Under the pieces are notes generated by a model that worked only from the letters and a program-made list of their open reading frames with translations, was not told the origin of the DNA and ran no database searches. Below, in pieces: positions 46,461 through 54,955 of a DNA stretch of 64,000 nucleotides. The position numbers and the translations under genes are program-made. The DNA lies in assembly GCA_963775575.1 (NCBI GenBank), contig CAVZJG010000005.1, positions 62,001 through 126,000 on the forward strand. The letters run 5' to 3'. Every line of letters begins with the position of its first letter. Position 1 is the first letter of the stretch. The DNA is from Roseiarcus sp963775575 (GTDB lineage: Bacteria; Pseudomonadota; Alphaproteobacteria; Rhizobiales; Beijerinckiaceae).

Positions 46461-48524
46461 ATGAGTAAGATCATCATCGACGGCAAAGAGCTCGACGTTC
46501 CCGCCGAATACACGCTGCTTCAGGCGTGCGAGGCGGCGGGGGCGGAGATTCCGCGCTTCTGCTTTCACGAGCGGCTGTCGGTCGCCGGCAATTGCCGCAT
46601 GTGCCTGGTCGAGGTGAAGGGCGGGCCGCCCAAGCCGACGGCGTCGTGCGCGACGGCGGTCAAGGACCTGCGCCCCGGCCCGAAGGGCGAGCCGCCGGTC
46701 GTCGAGACCAATTCGCCGATGGCGCGCAAGGCGCGCCGCGGCGTGATGGAGTTCCTGCTCATCAACCATCCGCTCGACTGCCCGATCTGCGACCAGGGCG
46801 GCGAATGCGATCTGCAGGACCAGGCGATGGCCTACGGCGTCAACTCCTCGCGCTTTGCCGAGAACAAGCGCGCGGTCGAGGACAAATACGTCGGCGCGCT
46901 GGTCAAGACGTCGATGAACCGCTGCATCCAATGCACGCGCTGCGTCCGCTTCGCCACCGAGGTTGCGGGCGTCGCCGAACTCGGCGCGATCGGGCGCGGC
47001 GAGGACATGGAGATCACCACCTATCTCGAACGCGCGCTCACTTCCGAATTGCAGGGCAACGTCGTCGATCTCTGCCCCGTCGGCGCGCTGACCTCCAAGC
47101 CGACCGCGTTCCATGCCCGGCCGTGGGAATACGTCAAGACCGAGTCGGTCGACGTGATGGACGCGCTGGGGTCGGCGATCCGCGTCGATTCGCGTGGGTC
47201 CGAAGTGGTGCGCATCCTGCCGCGGGTCAACGAGGCGATCAACGAAGAGTGGATTTCCGACAAGACGCGCCACGTCGTCGACGGGTTGAAGACGCAGCGG
47301 CTCGATCGCCCCTATGTGCGCGTCGACGGCAAGCTGAAGCCGGCGACTTGGCCGCAAGCCTTCGCGGCGATCGCCGCCAAGGCCAAGTCGACGGCGCCAG
47401 CGCGCATCGGCGCGCTCGCCGGCGATCTCGCCAGCGTCGAGGAAATGTTCGCGCTGAAGGCGCTGATGGCGAAGCTCGGCGTCGTCAACCTCGACTGCCG
47501 TCAGGACGGCTCGAAGCTCGATCCGAAGTTCGGCCGCGCCTCTTATCTCTTCAACTCGACGATCGCCGGCATCGACGAGGCCGACGCGATCATGATCATC
47601 GGCTCGAACCCGCGCCGCGAGGCGCCGGTGCTCAACGCCCGCATCCGCAAGCGTTGGCTGAAGGGGGATTGCCTGATCGGCGTCGTCGGCGAAAAGGCCG
47701 ATCTGACTTACAGCTACAATTACCTCGGCGCCGGCCCCGATTCGCTGGCCGCCTTCGCCGAGCATCCGCCGGCCCATAAGACCAAGCCGATGTTCATTCT
47801 CGGCGCCGGCGCCTTCGCGCGGCCGGACGGCGCCGCCGTGCTCAGCCTGGCGGCGAAGGCGGCGCTGTCGCTCGGTCTCGTCAAGGACGGCTGGAACGGC
47901 TTCAATGTGCTGCACTCCGCCGCTTCGCGCGTCGGCGGCCTCGATCTCGGCTTCGCGCCCGGCAAGGGCGGGCTCGACGCGCCGGCGATGGCCAAAGCGG
48001 GCGGCGTCGACCTCCTCTTCAACCTCGGCGCCGACGAGATCGACATCGCGCCCGGCGCCTTCGTCGTCTATATCGGCACGCATGGCGACAACGGCGCGCA
48101 CCGCGCCGACGTCATTCTGCCCGGCGCCGCCTACACCGAAAAGACCGGCGTCTACGTCAACACCGAAGGGCGGCCGCAATTCGCCGAGCGCGCCGTGTTC
48201 CCGCCGGGCGAGGCGCGCGAGGAGTGGGCGATCCTGCGCGCGCTATCGGACGCGATCGGCGCGCGGCTGCCGTTCGATTCGCTCGGCGCGCTGCGCGCCG
48301 CGCTCGCCGCCGCCCATCCCGATCTCGCCGCGTTCGATTCTATAGCGCCGGCCGACGCGGGCGCGTTGACAGCGCTCGCCGGCGTCGGCGGCGCGCTCGA
48401 CCGCGCCCCGTTCGTCTCCAGCGTCGCCGACTTTTATTTCACCAACCCGATCGCGCGCGCCTCGCGGGTCATGGCCGAATGCTCGGCCCTGGCCAAGGGC
48501 GAGACGCGCCAGGCCGCGGAATAG
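46461..48524 (+). CDS. nuoG: NADH-quinone oxidoreductase subunit G
   Basis: This 75-kDa subunit has 687 residues. The N-terminal ferredoxin domain carries the 2Fe-2S ligands (CFHERLSVAGNCRMCLVEV). Then come the C-terminal 4Fe-4S ligands in CPICDQGGECDLQDQAM and CIQCTRCVRF. A molybdopterin-like domain follows, with DAIMIIGSNPRREAPVLNAR. The C-terminal part is Ala-rich. It is complete with no break. Confidence 0.98.
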   Translation: MSKIIIDGKELDVPAEYTLLQACEAAGAEIPRFCFHERLSVAGNCRMCLVEVKGGPPKPTASCATAVKDLRPGPKGEPPVVETNSPMARKARRGVMEFLLINHPLDCPICDQGGECDLQDQAMAYGVNSSRFAENKRAVEDKYVGALVKTSMNRCIQCTRCVRFATEVAGVAELGAIGRGEDMEITTYLERALTSELQGNVVDLCPVGALTSKPTAFHARPWEYVKTESVDVMDALGSAIRVDSRGSEVVRILPRVNEAINEEWISDKTRHVVDGLKTQRLDRPYVRVDGKLKPATWPQAFAAIAAKAKSTAPARIGALAGDLASVEEMFALKALMAKLGVVNLDCRQDGSKLDPKFGRASYLFNSTIAGIDEADAIMIIGSNPRREAPVLNARIRKRWLKGDCLIGVVGEKADLTYSYNYLGAGPDSLAAFAEHPPAHKTKPMFILGAGAFARPDGAAVLSLAAKAALSLGLVKDGWNGFNVLHSAASRVGGLDLGFAPGKGGLDAPAMAKAGGVDLLFNLGADEIDIAPGAFVVYIGTHGDNGAHRADVILPGAAYTEKTGVYVNTEGRPQFAERAVFPPGEAREEWAILRALSDAIGARLPFDSLGALRAALAAAHPDLAAFDSIAPADAGALTALAGVGGALDRAPFVSSVADFYFTNPIARASRVMAECSALAKGETRQAAE

Positions 48525-48532
48525 GACCAGAG

Positions 48533-49699
48533 ATGAGCAGCGTCTCTCCCACTCGCCCCGAGCCCTCCCACTGGCCCGTCGTCGTCGCGCTCGTCGCGCT
48601 GGCGGCCGTCGCCGTGCTGGTCGTCGCGGCGGTCGTCTGGTTCTTCGTCAGCGGCGCCGCGGCGGCGTTCGGCGCGTGGATGTACGCCTCGGCGCTCGGC
48701 GCCTTCGTGCGCTACGCGCTCGAAAGCCTGTTGCTGCTGGTCTGCGTCCTGCTCGCGACGGCGGCGCTCATCTACGCCGAGCGCAAGATCTGGGGCTCGA
48801 TTCACCTCCGGCGCGGGCCGAACGTCGTCGGCCCGTGGGGCGTGCTGCAGCCCTTCGCCGATTTCTTCAAGTTCATCTTCAAGGAGCCGATCATCCCGGC
48901 GGGCGCCAACAAGGGCGTGTTCGTCATGGCGCCCCTGGTGTCGGTGACGCTCGCGCTCGCGGCCTGGGCGGTGATTCCGGTCGCCGACGGCTGGGTCGTC
49001 GGCGACATCAACGTTGGCGTGCTCTACCTCTTCGCGGTGTCCTCGCTCGGCGTCTACGGCATCGTGATGGCGGGCTGGGCGTCGAACTCGAAGTACCCGT
49101 TCCTGTCGGCGCTGCGCGCGGCGGCGCAGATGGTGTCCTACGAGGTCTCGATCGGCTTCGTCATCGTCACCGTGCTGCTCTGCGCCGGCTCGCTCAACCT
49201 CAGCGAAATCGTGCGCGCGCAGGACACCCGCTTCGGGCTGTTCGGCTGGTACTGGCTGCCGCTGCTGCCGATGGCCGTCATCTTCTTCGTCTCGGCGCTC
49301 GCCGAGACCAACCGCCCGCCGTTCGATCTGGCCGAGGCGGAGTTGGAGCTGGTGGCGGGGTACATGGTCGAGTATTCCGCCTCGATGTTCCTGCTGCAGT
49401 TCCTCACCGAACTGGTCGCGATCCTCGCGATGTCGTCGATCATGACGGCGCTGTTCTTCGGCGGCTGGCTGTCGCCGATTCCCTTCCCGCCTTTCACCTG
49501 GGTTCCCGGCGTGATCTGGTTCCTGATCAAGGCGTGGACGGTGGTGTTCATGTTCACCTTCGTGAAGGCGTTCGTTCCGCGCTATCGCTACGACCAACTG
49601 ATGCGGCTCGGCTGGAAAGTGTTCCTGCCGATTTCGCTGTTCATGGTCGTTGCGGTGGCGGGCGTCTTGGAGGCGACCGGCTGGGGAGCGCATCACTAA
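48533..49699 (+). CDS. nuoH: NADH-quinone oxidoreductase subunit H
   Basis: This membrane subunit forms the link between the quinone site and the proton channels. ATG 48533 gives 388 residues. Family motifs are YAERKIWGSIHLRRGPN, GVLQPFADFFKFIFKEP and AETNRPPFDLAEAELELVAG. It has eight or nine hydrophobic segments. Compared with E. coli NuoH, the N-terminus has about 40 extra residues including an additional hydrophobic stretch. Confidence 0.97.
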   Translation: MSSVSPTRPEPSHWPVVVALVALAAVAVLVVAAVVWFFVSGAAAAFGAWMYASALGAFVRYALESLLLLVCVLLATAALIYAERKIWGSIHLRRGPNVVGPWGVLQPFADFFKFIFKEPIIPAGANKGVFVMAPLVSVTLALAAWAVIPVADGWVVGDINVGVLYLFAVSSLGVYGIVMAGWASNSKYPFLSALRAAAQMVSYEVSIGFVIVTVLLCAGSLNLSEIVRAQDTRFGLFGWYWLPLLPMAVIFFVSALAETNRPPFDLAEAELELVAGYMVEYSASMFLLQFLTELVAILAMSSIMTALFFGGWLSPIPFPPFTWVPGVIWFLIKAWTVVFMFTFVKAFVPRYRYDQLMRLGWKVFLPISLFMVVAVAGVLEATGWGAHH

Positions 49700-49704
49700 A
49701 GCCG

Positions 49705-49872
49705 CCGTCATGGCCGGGCTTATCCCGGCCATCCACGCGGTTGGATCGGGAACCATGCTGGGATTGAGGACCGATTTCGAATGTTTGGGACAGCGGCGGA
49801 GTTGTTGAAATATCGCGGCGGCCTCGCCGCGCGGATGGCCGGGACAAGCCCGGCCATGACGGGAAAGCGCGC
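49705..49872. repeat. Inverted pair of GGCCGGG palindromes between nuoH and nuoI
   Basis: CGTCATGGCCGGGCTTATCC at 49706 onward and its inverted counterpart at 49832-49872 (GATGGCCGGGACAAGCCCGG) flank a roughly 95-bp centre. Each copy is itself palindromic (GGCCGGG-CCCGGCC). This sequence type is common between genes in Rhizobiales by my general knowledge. Confidence 0.65.
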
Positions 49873-49910
49873 GCCGTGTCGAAATTGGTTCGGGGCTGTG
49901 GAGATTCGCT

Positions 49911-50405
49911 ATGGCGCTTAAGCTCGATTCCGCCGCGCGCTCGCTGTTCCTGAGCGAGTTCCTGGCCGCGTTGGCGCTTTCGGTGCGCTATATGTTCAAG
50001 CCAAAGCTGACGCTGAACTATCCCCACGAGAAGTCGCCGCTCAGCCCGCGCTTTCGCGGCGAGCACGCGTTGCGCCGTTACCCCAACGGCGAGGAGCGCT
50101 GCATCGCCTGCAAGCTGTGCGAAGCGATCTGTCCGGCGCAGGCGATCACCATCGAAGCCGGGCCGCGCCGCAACGACGGCGCGCGCCGCGCCACCCGCTA
50201 CGACATCGACATGACCAAGTGCATCTACTGCGGCATGTGCCAGGAGGCCTGCCCGGTCGACGCCATCGTCGAGGGGCCGAATTTCGAGTTCGCGGTCGAG
50301 ACCCGCGAAGAATTGTTCTACGACAAGGACCGGTTGCTGGATAACGGCGCGCGTTGGGAGCGCGAGATCGCGCGCAACCTCGCGGCGGACGCGGAATACA
50401 AGTGA
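49911..50405 (+). CDS. nuoI: NADH-quinone oxidoreductase subunit I
   Basis: This subunit binds two 4Fe-4S clusters (N6a and N6b), 164 residues. Both ferredoxin motifs are perfect: CIACKLCEAICPAQAI and CIYCGMCQEACPVDAI. The N-terminal amphipathic stretch precedes a conserved FKPKLTLNYPHEKSPLSPRF. It starts at ATG 49911, just after the repeat region. Confidence 0.98.
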   Translation: MALKLDSAARSLFLSEFLAALALSVRYMFKPKLTLNYPHEKSPLSPRFRGEHALRRYPNGEERCIACKLCEAICPAQAITIEAGPRRNDGARRATRYDIDMTKCIYCGMCQEACPVDAIVEGPNFEFAVETREELFYDKDRLLDNGARWEREIARNLAADAEYK

Positions 50406-50408
50406 AAC

Positions 50409-50450
50409 GCCCCCTCTCCCGCGCGCGGGAGAGGGCTGGGGCGACGGCAA
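50409..50450. repeat. Palindromic repeat between nuoI and nuoJ
   Basis: GCCCCCTCTCCCGC followed by GCGGGAGAGGG forms a perfect hairpin of the same CTCTCCCGC type seen at 46331-46440. Confidence 0.75.
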
Positions 50451-50461
50451 GGAACAGGACC

Positions 50462-51067
50462 ATGCAGGCCGACGCGATCTTCTTCTGGCTGTTCTCGGGG
50501 GCGCTGATCGTTTCGGCGTTGATCGTGATCCTCGCCCGCAACCCCGTCCATTCGGTGCTGTTCCTGATTCTCGCCTTCGTCAACGCCGCCGGCCTGTTCC
50601 TGCTGATGGGGGCCGAATTCCTCGGCATGATCCTGATCGTCGTTTACGTCGGCGCCGTGGCGGTGCTGTTCCTTTTCGTCGTCATGATGCTCGACGTCGA
50701 TTTCGCCGAAATGAAGCAGGGCTTCGTGCGCTACCTGCCGATCGGCGGCTTGATCGCCTTGGTCGTCGCCGCCGAACTGGTCTACGCCATCGGCTATGAG
50801 TGGACGCGCTCGCCCGCCGTCGCCGCCGCGGCCGCGCCGTCGGGAACGCTGTCGAACACGGCGGCGCTCGGCCGCGTGCTCTACACCCAGTATTTCTACT
50901 TCTTCCAGGCGGCGGGAATGATCCTGCTGACCGCGATGGTCGGCGCGATCGTGCTGACGTTGCGCCATAAGAAAGGCGTCAGACGGCAGCGGGTCGCCGA
51001 TCAAGTGGCGCGCAGCCCCGCCAGCGCGATCGAACTGCGCAAAGTCTCCTCGCGCGCCGGCCTCTGA
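50462..51067 (+). CDS. nuoJ: NADH-quinone oxidoreductase subunit J
   Basis: This membrane subunit has 201 residues from ATG 50462, with five hydrophobic helices. NPVHSVLFLILAFVNAAGLF and GAEFLGMILIVVYVGAVAVL match the family. The C-terminus, after HKKGVRRQRV, is polar and faces the cytoplasm. It is translated closely with nuoK. Confidence 0.96.
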   Translation: MQADAIFFWLFSGALIVSALIVILARNPVHSVLFLILAFVNAAGLFLLMGAEFLGMILIVVYVGAVAVLFLFVVMMLDVDFAEMKQGFVRYLPIGGLIALVVAAELVYAIGYEWTRSPAVAAAAAPSGTLSNTAALGRVLYTQYFYFFQAAGMILLTAMVGAIVLTLRHKKGVRRQRVADQVARSPASAIELRKVSSRAGL

Positions 51068-51080
51068 AAGGTCCGCCCCC

Positions 51081-51389
51081 ATGGTCATCGGCCTCGCCCA
51101 TTATCTCACTCTGGCGGCGATCCTGTTCACGATCGGCGTCGCCGGCATCATTCTCAACCACAAGAACATCATCGTCATTCTGATGTCGGTCGAACTGATC
51201 CTGCTGGCGGTCAACATCAACCTGGTGGCGTTCTCGACCCACGCGGGCGACCTGACCGGCCAGGTGTTCGCGCTGTTCGTCCTGACGGTCGCGGCCGCCG
51301 AGTCGGCGATCGGCCTCGCCATCCTGGTCGCCTACTATCGCAATCGCGGCTCGATCGCGGTCGAAGACATCAACGCGCTGAAAGGCTGA
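51081..51389 (+). CDS. nuoK: NADH-quinone oxidoreductase subunit K
   Basis: This three-helix membrane subunit has 102 residues. The buried glutamates are in MSVELILLAVNINLVAFS and TVAAAESAIGLAILVAYYRN, which carry protons toward the channel. Length and motifs are standard. Confidence 0.97.
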   Translation: MVIGLAHYLTLAAILFTIGVAGIILNHKNIIVILMSVELILLAVNINLVAFSTHAGDLTGQVFALFVLTVAAAESAIGLAILVAYYRNRGSIAVEDINALKG

Positions 51390-51398
51390 GGACCGTCG

Positions 51399-53414
51399 AT
51401 GGTGTATCAAACGATCGTCTTCGCGCCGCTCGTCGGCTTTCTGATCGCCGGGCTGTTCGGACCGTTGATCGGGGCGCGGGCCTCCGAGCTGGCGACGACC
51501 GGCCTGGTGGCGGTCAGCGCCGTGCTGGGATGGATCGTGTTTTTCTCGATCGCCGGCGGCCACGAAGAAATCGCGCCGGTCGAGGTCGCCAACTGGCTGA
51601 CCTCGGGCAAGCTCGCCGTCGGCTGGTCGTTGCGCATCGACACGTTGACGGCGGTGATGCTGGTCGTCGTCGGCAGCGTCTCGTTCCTGGTGCACGTGTA
51701 CTCGATCGGCTACATGGCCGAGGACCCCGGCCGCCCGCGCTTCTTCGCCTTCCTGTCGATGTTCACCTTCGCCATGCTGATGCTGGTGACGGCCGACAAT
51801 CTGGTGCAGATGTTCTTCGGCTGGGAAGGCGTCGGCCTCGCCTCGTATCTCTTGATCGGCTTCTGGTACGAGCGCCCTTCCGCCAACGCCGCGGCGATCA
51901 AGGCCTTCATCGTCAACCGCGTCGGCGACTTCGGCTTCACGCTCGGCATCTTTCTGGTCTTCCGACTGACCGGGTCGATCGGCTTCGAGCCGATCTTCGC
52001 CGCCGCGCCCGGCCTTGTCGGCAAGACCATCCCGATCTTCAGCGCCGACGTCGATGCGCTGACGCTGACCTGCCTGTTGCTGTTCATGGGCGCGATGGGC
52101 AAGTCGGCGCAGTTCCTGCTGCACACCTGGCTGCCCGACGCGATGGAGGGCCCGACGCCGGTCTCCGCGCTCATTCACGCCGCGACGATGGTCACCGCCG
52201 GCGTGTTCATGGTGGCGCGGCTCTCGCCTTTGTTCGAACTCGCGCCGACCGCGCTCGCCGTCGTCGCCATCGTCGGCGCCACCACCGCCTTCTTCGCCGC
52301 CACCGTCGGCCTGGTGCAGAACGACATCAAGCGCGTCATCGCCTATTCCACCTGCTCGCAGCTCGGCTACATGTTCGTTGGCCTCGGCGTCGGCGGCTAT
52401 GGGCTCGGCATATTCCATCTCTTCACCCACGCCTTCTTCAAGGCGCTGCTGTTCCTGGCCGCCGGCTCGGTCATTACGGCGATGCATCACGAGCAGGACA
52501 TGCGCGCGATGGGCGGCCTGCGCAAGGAGATCCCCTTCACCTTCTGGATGATGGTGATCGGCACGCTGGCGCTGACCGGCGTCGGCGTTCCCTTCACCTC
52601 GATCGGCTTCGCCGGCTACGTCTCCAAGGACGCGATCATCGAGGCCGCCTACGCCTCGCATGGCGTCGCCTCCGGCTACGCCTTCTTCTGCGTGGTCGCC
52701 GCGGCGGGCCTGACCTCGTTCTATTCCTGGCGGCTCGTGTTCATGACCTTCTTCGGCAAGCGCGGCGACTGGGCGGTCGCGCCGAGCGCCGCCGCTCACA
52801 GCCATGAGACCCAAGCGCACGACGATCACGGCCACGGCGGCGAGCACGCCGCTCACGAATCGTCGATGGTCATGCTGGTTCCGCTCGCCGCGCTGGCTCT
52901 CGGCGCGGCACTCGCCGGCGTCGCCTTCCGTCCCTGGTTCATCGGCGTCGGCTTCGAGGATTTCTGGAAGCACGCGCTCTTCATCGGCCCCGACAACAAG
53001 ATTCTCGAGCAGATGGAGGCCGTTCCCTGGCTGGTTTCGCTGTCGCCGACGTTGATGATGGCGGGCGGCTTCCTCGTCGCCACTTACATGTACATCGTCG
53101 ACCGCGCGGCGCCCAAGGCGCTCGCCGACGCCGTTCCCGGGCTCTACCGCTTCCTGCTCAACAAGTGGTGGTTCGACGAACTCTACGATTTCCTGTTCGT
53201 CCGTCCGGCGTTCCGGCTCGGCCGCCTGTTCTGGAAGGGCGGCGACGGCTTCCTCATCGACGGCTTCGGCCCCGACGGCATATCGGCGCGCGTGCTCGAC
53301 GCCGCCCGCGGCGCGGTGCGCCTGCAGACCGGCTACGTCTATCACTACGCCTTCGCGATGCTGATCGGCGTCGCCGCCTTCGCCACTTGGTATCTGTTCG
53401 GGGGGATCCGCTGA
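51399..53414 (+). CDS. nuoL: NADH-quinone oxidoreductase subunit L
   Basis: This is an antiporter-like proton-pumping subunit of 671 residues. The channel signature MGAMGKSAQFLLHTWLPDAM is followed by GPTPVSALIHAATMVTAGVF. The long amphipathic C-terminal helix that bridges the membrane arm is present after residue 540. A histidine-rich cytoplasmic loop (HSHETQAHDDHGHGGEHAAH) before it is unusual in charge. It overlaps nuoM by three bases. Confidence 0.98.
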   Translation: MVYQTIVFAPLVGFLIAGLFGPLIGARASELATTGLVAVSAVLGWIVFFSIAGGHEEIAPVEVANWLTSGKLAVGWSLRIDTLTAVMLVVVGSVSFLVHVYSIGYMAEDPGRPRFFAFLSMFTFAMLMLVTADNLVQMFFGWEGVGLASYLLIGFWYERPSANAAAIKAFIVNRVGDFGFTLGIFLVFRLTGSIGFEPIFAAAPGLVGKTIPIFSADVDALTLTCLLLFMGAMGKSAQFLLHTWLPDAMEGPTPVSALIHAATMVTAGVFMVARLSPLFELAPTALAVVAIVGATTAFFAATVGLVQNDIKRVIAYSTCSQLGYMFVGLGVGGYGLGIFHLFTHAFFKALLFLAAGSVITAMHHEQDMRAMGGLRKEIPFTFWMMVIGTLALTGVGVPFTSIGFAGYVSKDAIIEAAYASHGVASGYAFFCVVAAAGLTSFYSWRLVFMTFFGKRGDWAVAPSAAAHSHETQAHDDHGHGGEHAAHESSMVMLVPLAALALGAALAGVAFRPWFIGVGFEDFWKHALFIGPDNKILEQMEAVPWLVSLSPTLMMAGGFLVATYMYIVDRAAPKALADAVPGLYRFLLNKWWFDELYDFLFVRPAFRLGRLFWKGGDGFLIDGFGPDGISARVLDAARGAVRLQTGYVYHYAFAMLIGVAAFATWYLFGGIR

Positions 53415-54916
53415 TGTCCGGCTCTTGGATCCTCTCCGGCCTGCTCGTTCTGCCGCTGGCCGGCGCGGCGTGCATCCTTCTCCTGCGCGGCGAGGACGAA
53501 GCGAGCAAGAACAACGCGCGCTGGATCGCGCTGTGGACGACGCTGATCGCGTTCGGCCTCAGCTTGGTCGCCTGGGCGCGCTTCAACCCCGCCGCGCCCG
53601 GCTTTCAGCTCCTCGAACAGCGCGACTGGTTCAGCCACGTCATTCTCTACAAGCTCGGCGTCGACGGTATTTCGATGCCCTTCGTGCTGCTGACCGCCTT
53701 CCTGATGCCGATCTGCATCGCCGCCTCGTGGAGGCCGATCCAGAACCGCGTCAAGGAATACATGATCGCGTTCCTCGTCCTCGAGACGCTGATGATCGGC
53801 GTGTTCGTCGCGCTGGATCTGGTGCTGTTCTACCTGTTCTTCGAGGGCGGCCTGATCCCGATGTTCCTCATCATCGGCGTCTGGGGCGGCAAGCGGCGCG
53901 TCTATGCGGCGTTCAAGTTCTTCCTCTACACGCTCACCGGCTCGCTGTTGATGCTGCTGGCGATCATGACGATGTATTGGACGGCGGGGACCACCGACAT
54001 CACGGTCCTGCTGCAGACGCATTTCGCCGCCTCGATGCAGAAATGGCTGTGGCTGGGGTTCTTCGCCTCCTTTGCGGTGAAGCTGCCGATGTGGCCGGCG
54101 CACACCTGGCTGCCCGACGCGCACGTCGAAGCGCCGACCGCCGGGTCGGTGATCCTGGCGGCGATCCTGCTCAAGATGGGCGGCTACGGCTTCATCCGCT
54201 TCTCGCTGCCGATGTTCCCCGACGCAAGCCACGATTTCGCGCCGCTGATCTACGCGCTGTCGATCATCGCCATCGTCTACACCTCGCTGGTCGCGCTGGT
54301 GCAGGAGGACATGAAGAAGCTCATCGCCTATTCCTCCGTCGCGCATATGGGCTTCGTCACCATGGGTCTGTTCGCCGCCAATACGCAGGGCGTGCAGGGC
54401 GCGGTCTATCAGATGATCAGCCACGGCCTGGTCTCGGGCGCGCTGTTCCTCTGCGTCGGCGTGGTCTACGACCGCATGCACACGCGCGAAATCGCCGCCT
54501 ACGGCGGGCTGGTTCAGCGCATGCCGCGCTACGCCGTCGCCTTCATGGTGTTCACGCTCGCCAACGTCGGCCTGCCGGGCACATCGGGCTTCGTCGGCGA
54601 ATTCCTTGCGCTGATCGGGACGTTCCAGGCCAACGCCTGGGTCGCGCTGCTGGCGACGACCGGCGTCGTCCTGTCGGCGGCCTACGCGCTCACTCTCTAT
54701 CGTCGGGTGATCTTCGGGGCGCTCGAAAAGCCCAATCTGATGGGCATCGCCGATCTCTCGGGGCTCGAGATCGCGACTCTCGCGCCGCTGCTCATTCTGA
54801 CGGTCTATTACGGCGTGCATCCGCAGCCGATCATCGACGCCAGCGCCGCTTCGATCGACGCGCTCCTCAAGGGCTTCGATTCGGCGATCATGGCGACCAG
54901 GACGGCGGGGCTGTAG
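53414..54916 (+). CDS. nuoM: NADH-quinone oxidoreductase subunit M
   Basis: This antiporter-like subunit has 500 residues from ATG 53414, overlapping the nuoL stop. The key glutamate lies in LFYLFFEGGLIPMFLIIGVW, and the channel motif is KLPMWPAHTWLPDAHVEAPT followed by AGSVILAAILLKMGGYGF. It has about 14 hydrophobic helices. Confidence 0.98.
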   Translation: MSGSWILSGLLVLPLAGAACILLLRGEDEASKNNARWIALWTTLIAFGLSLVAWARFNPAAPGFQLLEQRDWFSHVILYKLGVDGISMPFVLLTAFLMPICIAASWRPIQNRVKEYMIAFLVLETLMIGVFVALDLVLFYLFFEGGLIPMFLIIGVWGGKRRVYAAFKFFLYTLTGSLLMLLAIMTMYWTAGTTDITVLLQTHFAASMQKWLWLGFFASFAVKLPMWPAHTWLPDAHVEAPTAGSVILAAILLKMGGYGFIRFSLPMFPDASHDFAPLIYALSIIAIVYTSLVALVQEDMKKLIAYSSVAHMGFVTMGLFAANTQGVQGAVYQMISHGLVSGALFLCVGVVYDRMHTREIAAYGGLVQRMPRYAVAFMVFTLANVGLPGTSGFVGEFLALIGTFQANAWVALLATTGVVLSAAYALTLYRRVIFGALEKPNLMGIADLSGLEIATLAPLLILTVYYGVHPQPIIDASAASIDALLKGFDSAIMATRTAGL

Positions 54917-54955
54917 CCGCGCGAGGGATGCGCGAACCAAGGGATTGACCAGCAA

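Noticed and set aside
50979..53345. Long minus-strand frame opposite nuoK/nuoL
   Set aside because: It is Glu/Arg/His low-complexity, antisense to clearly conserved complex I genes.
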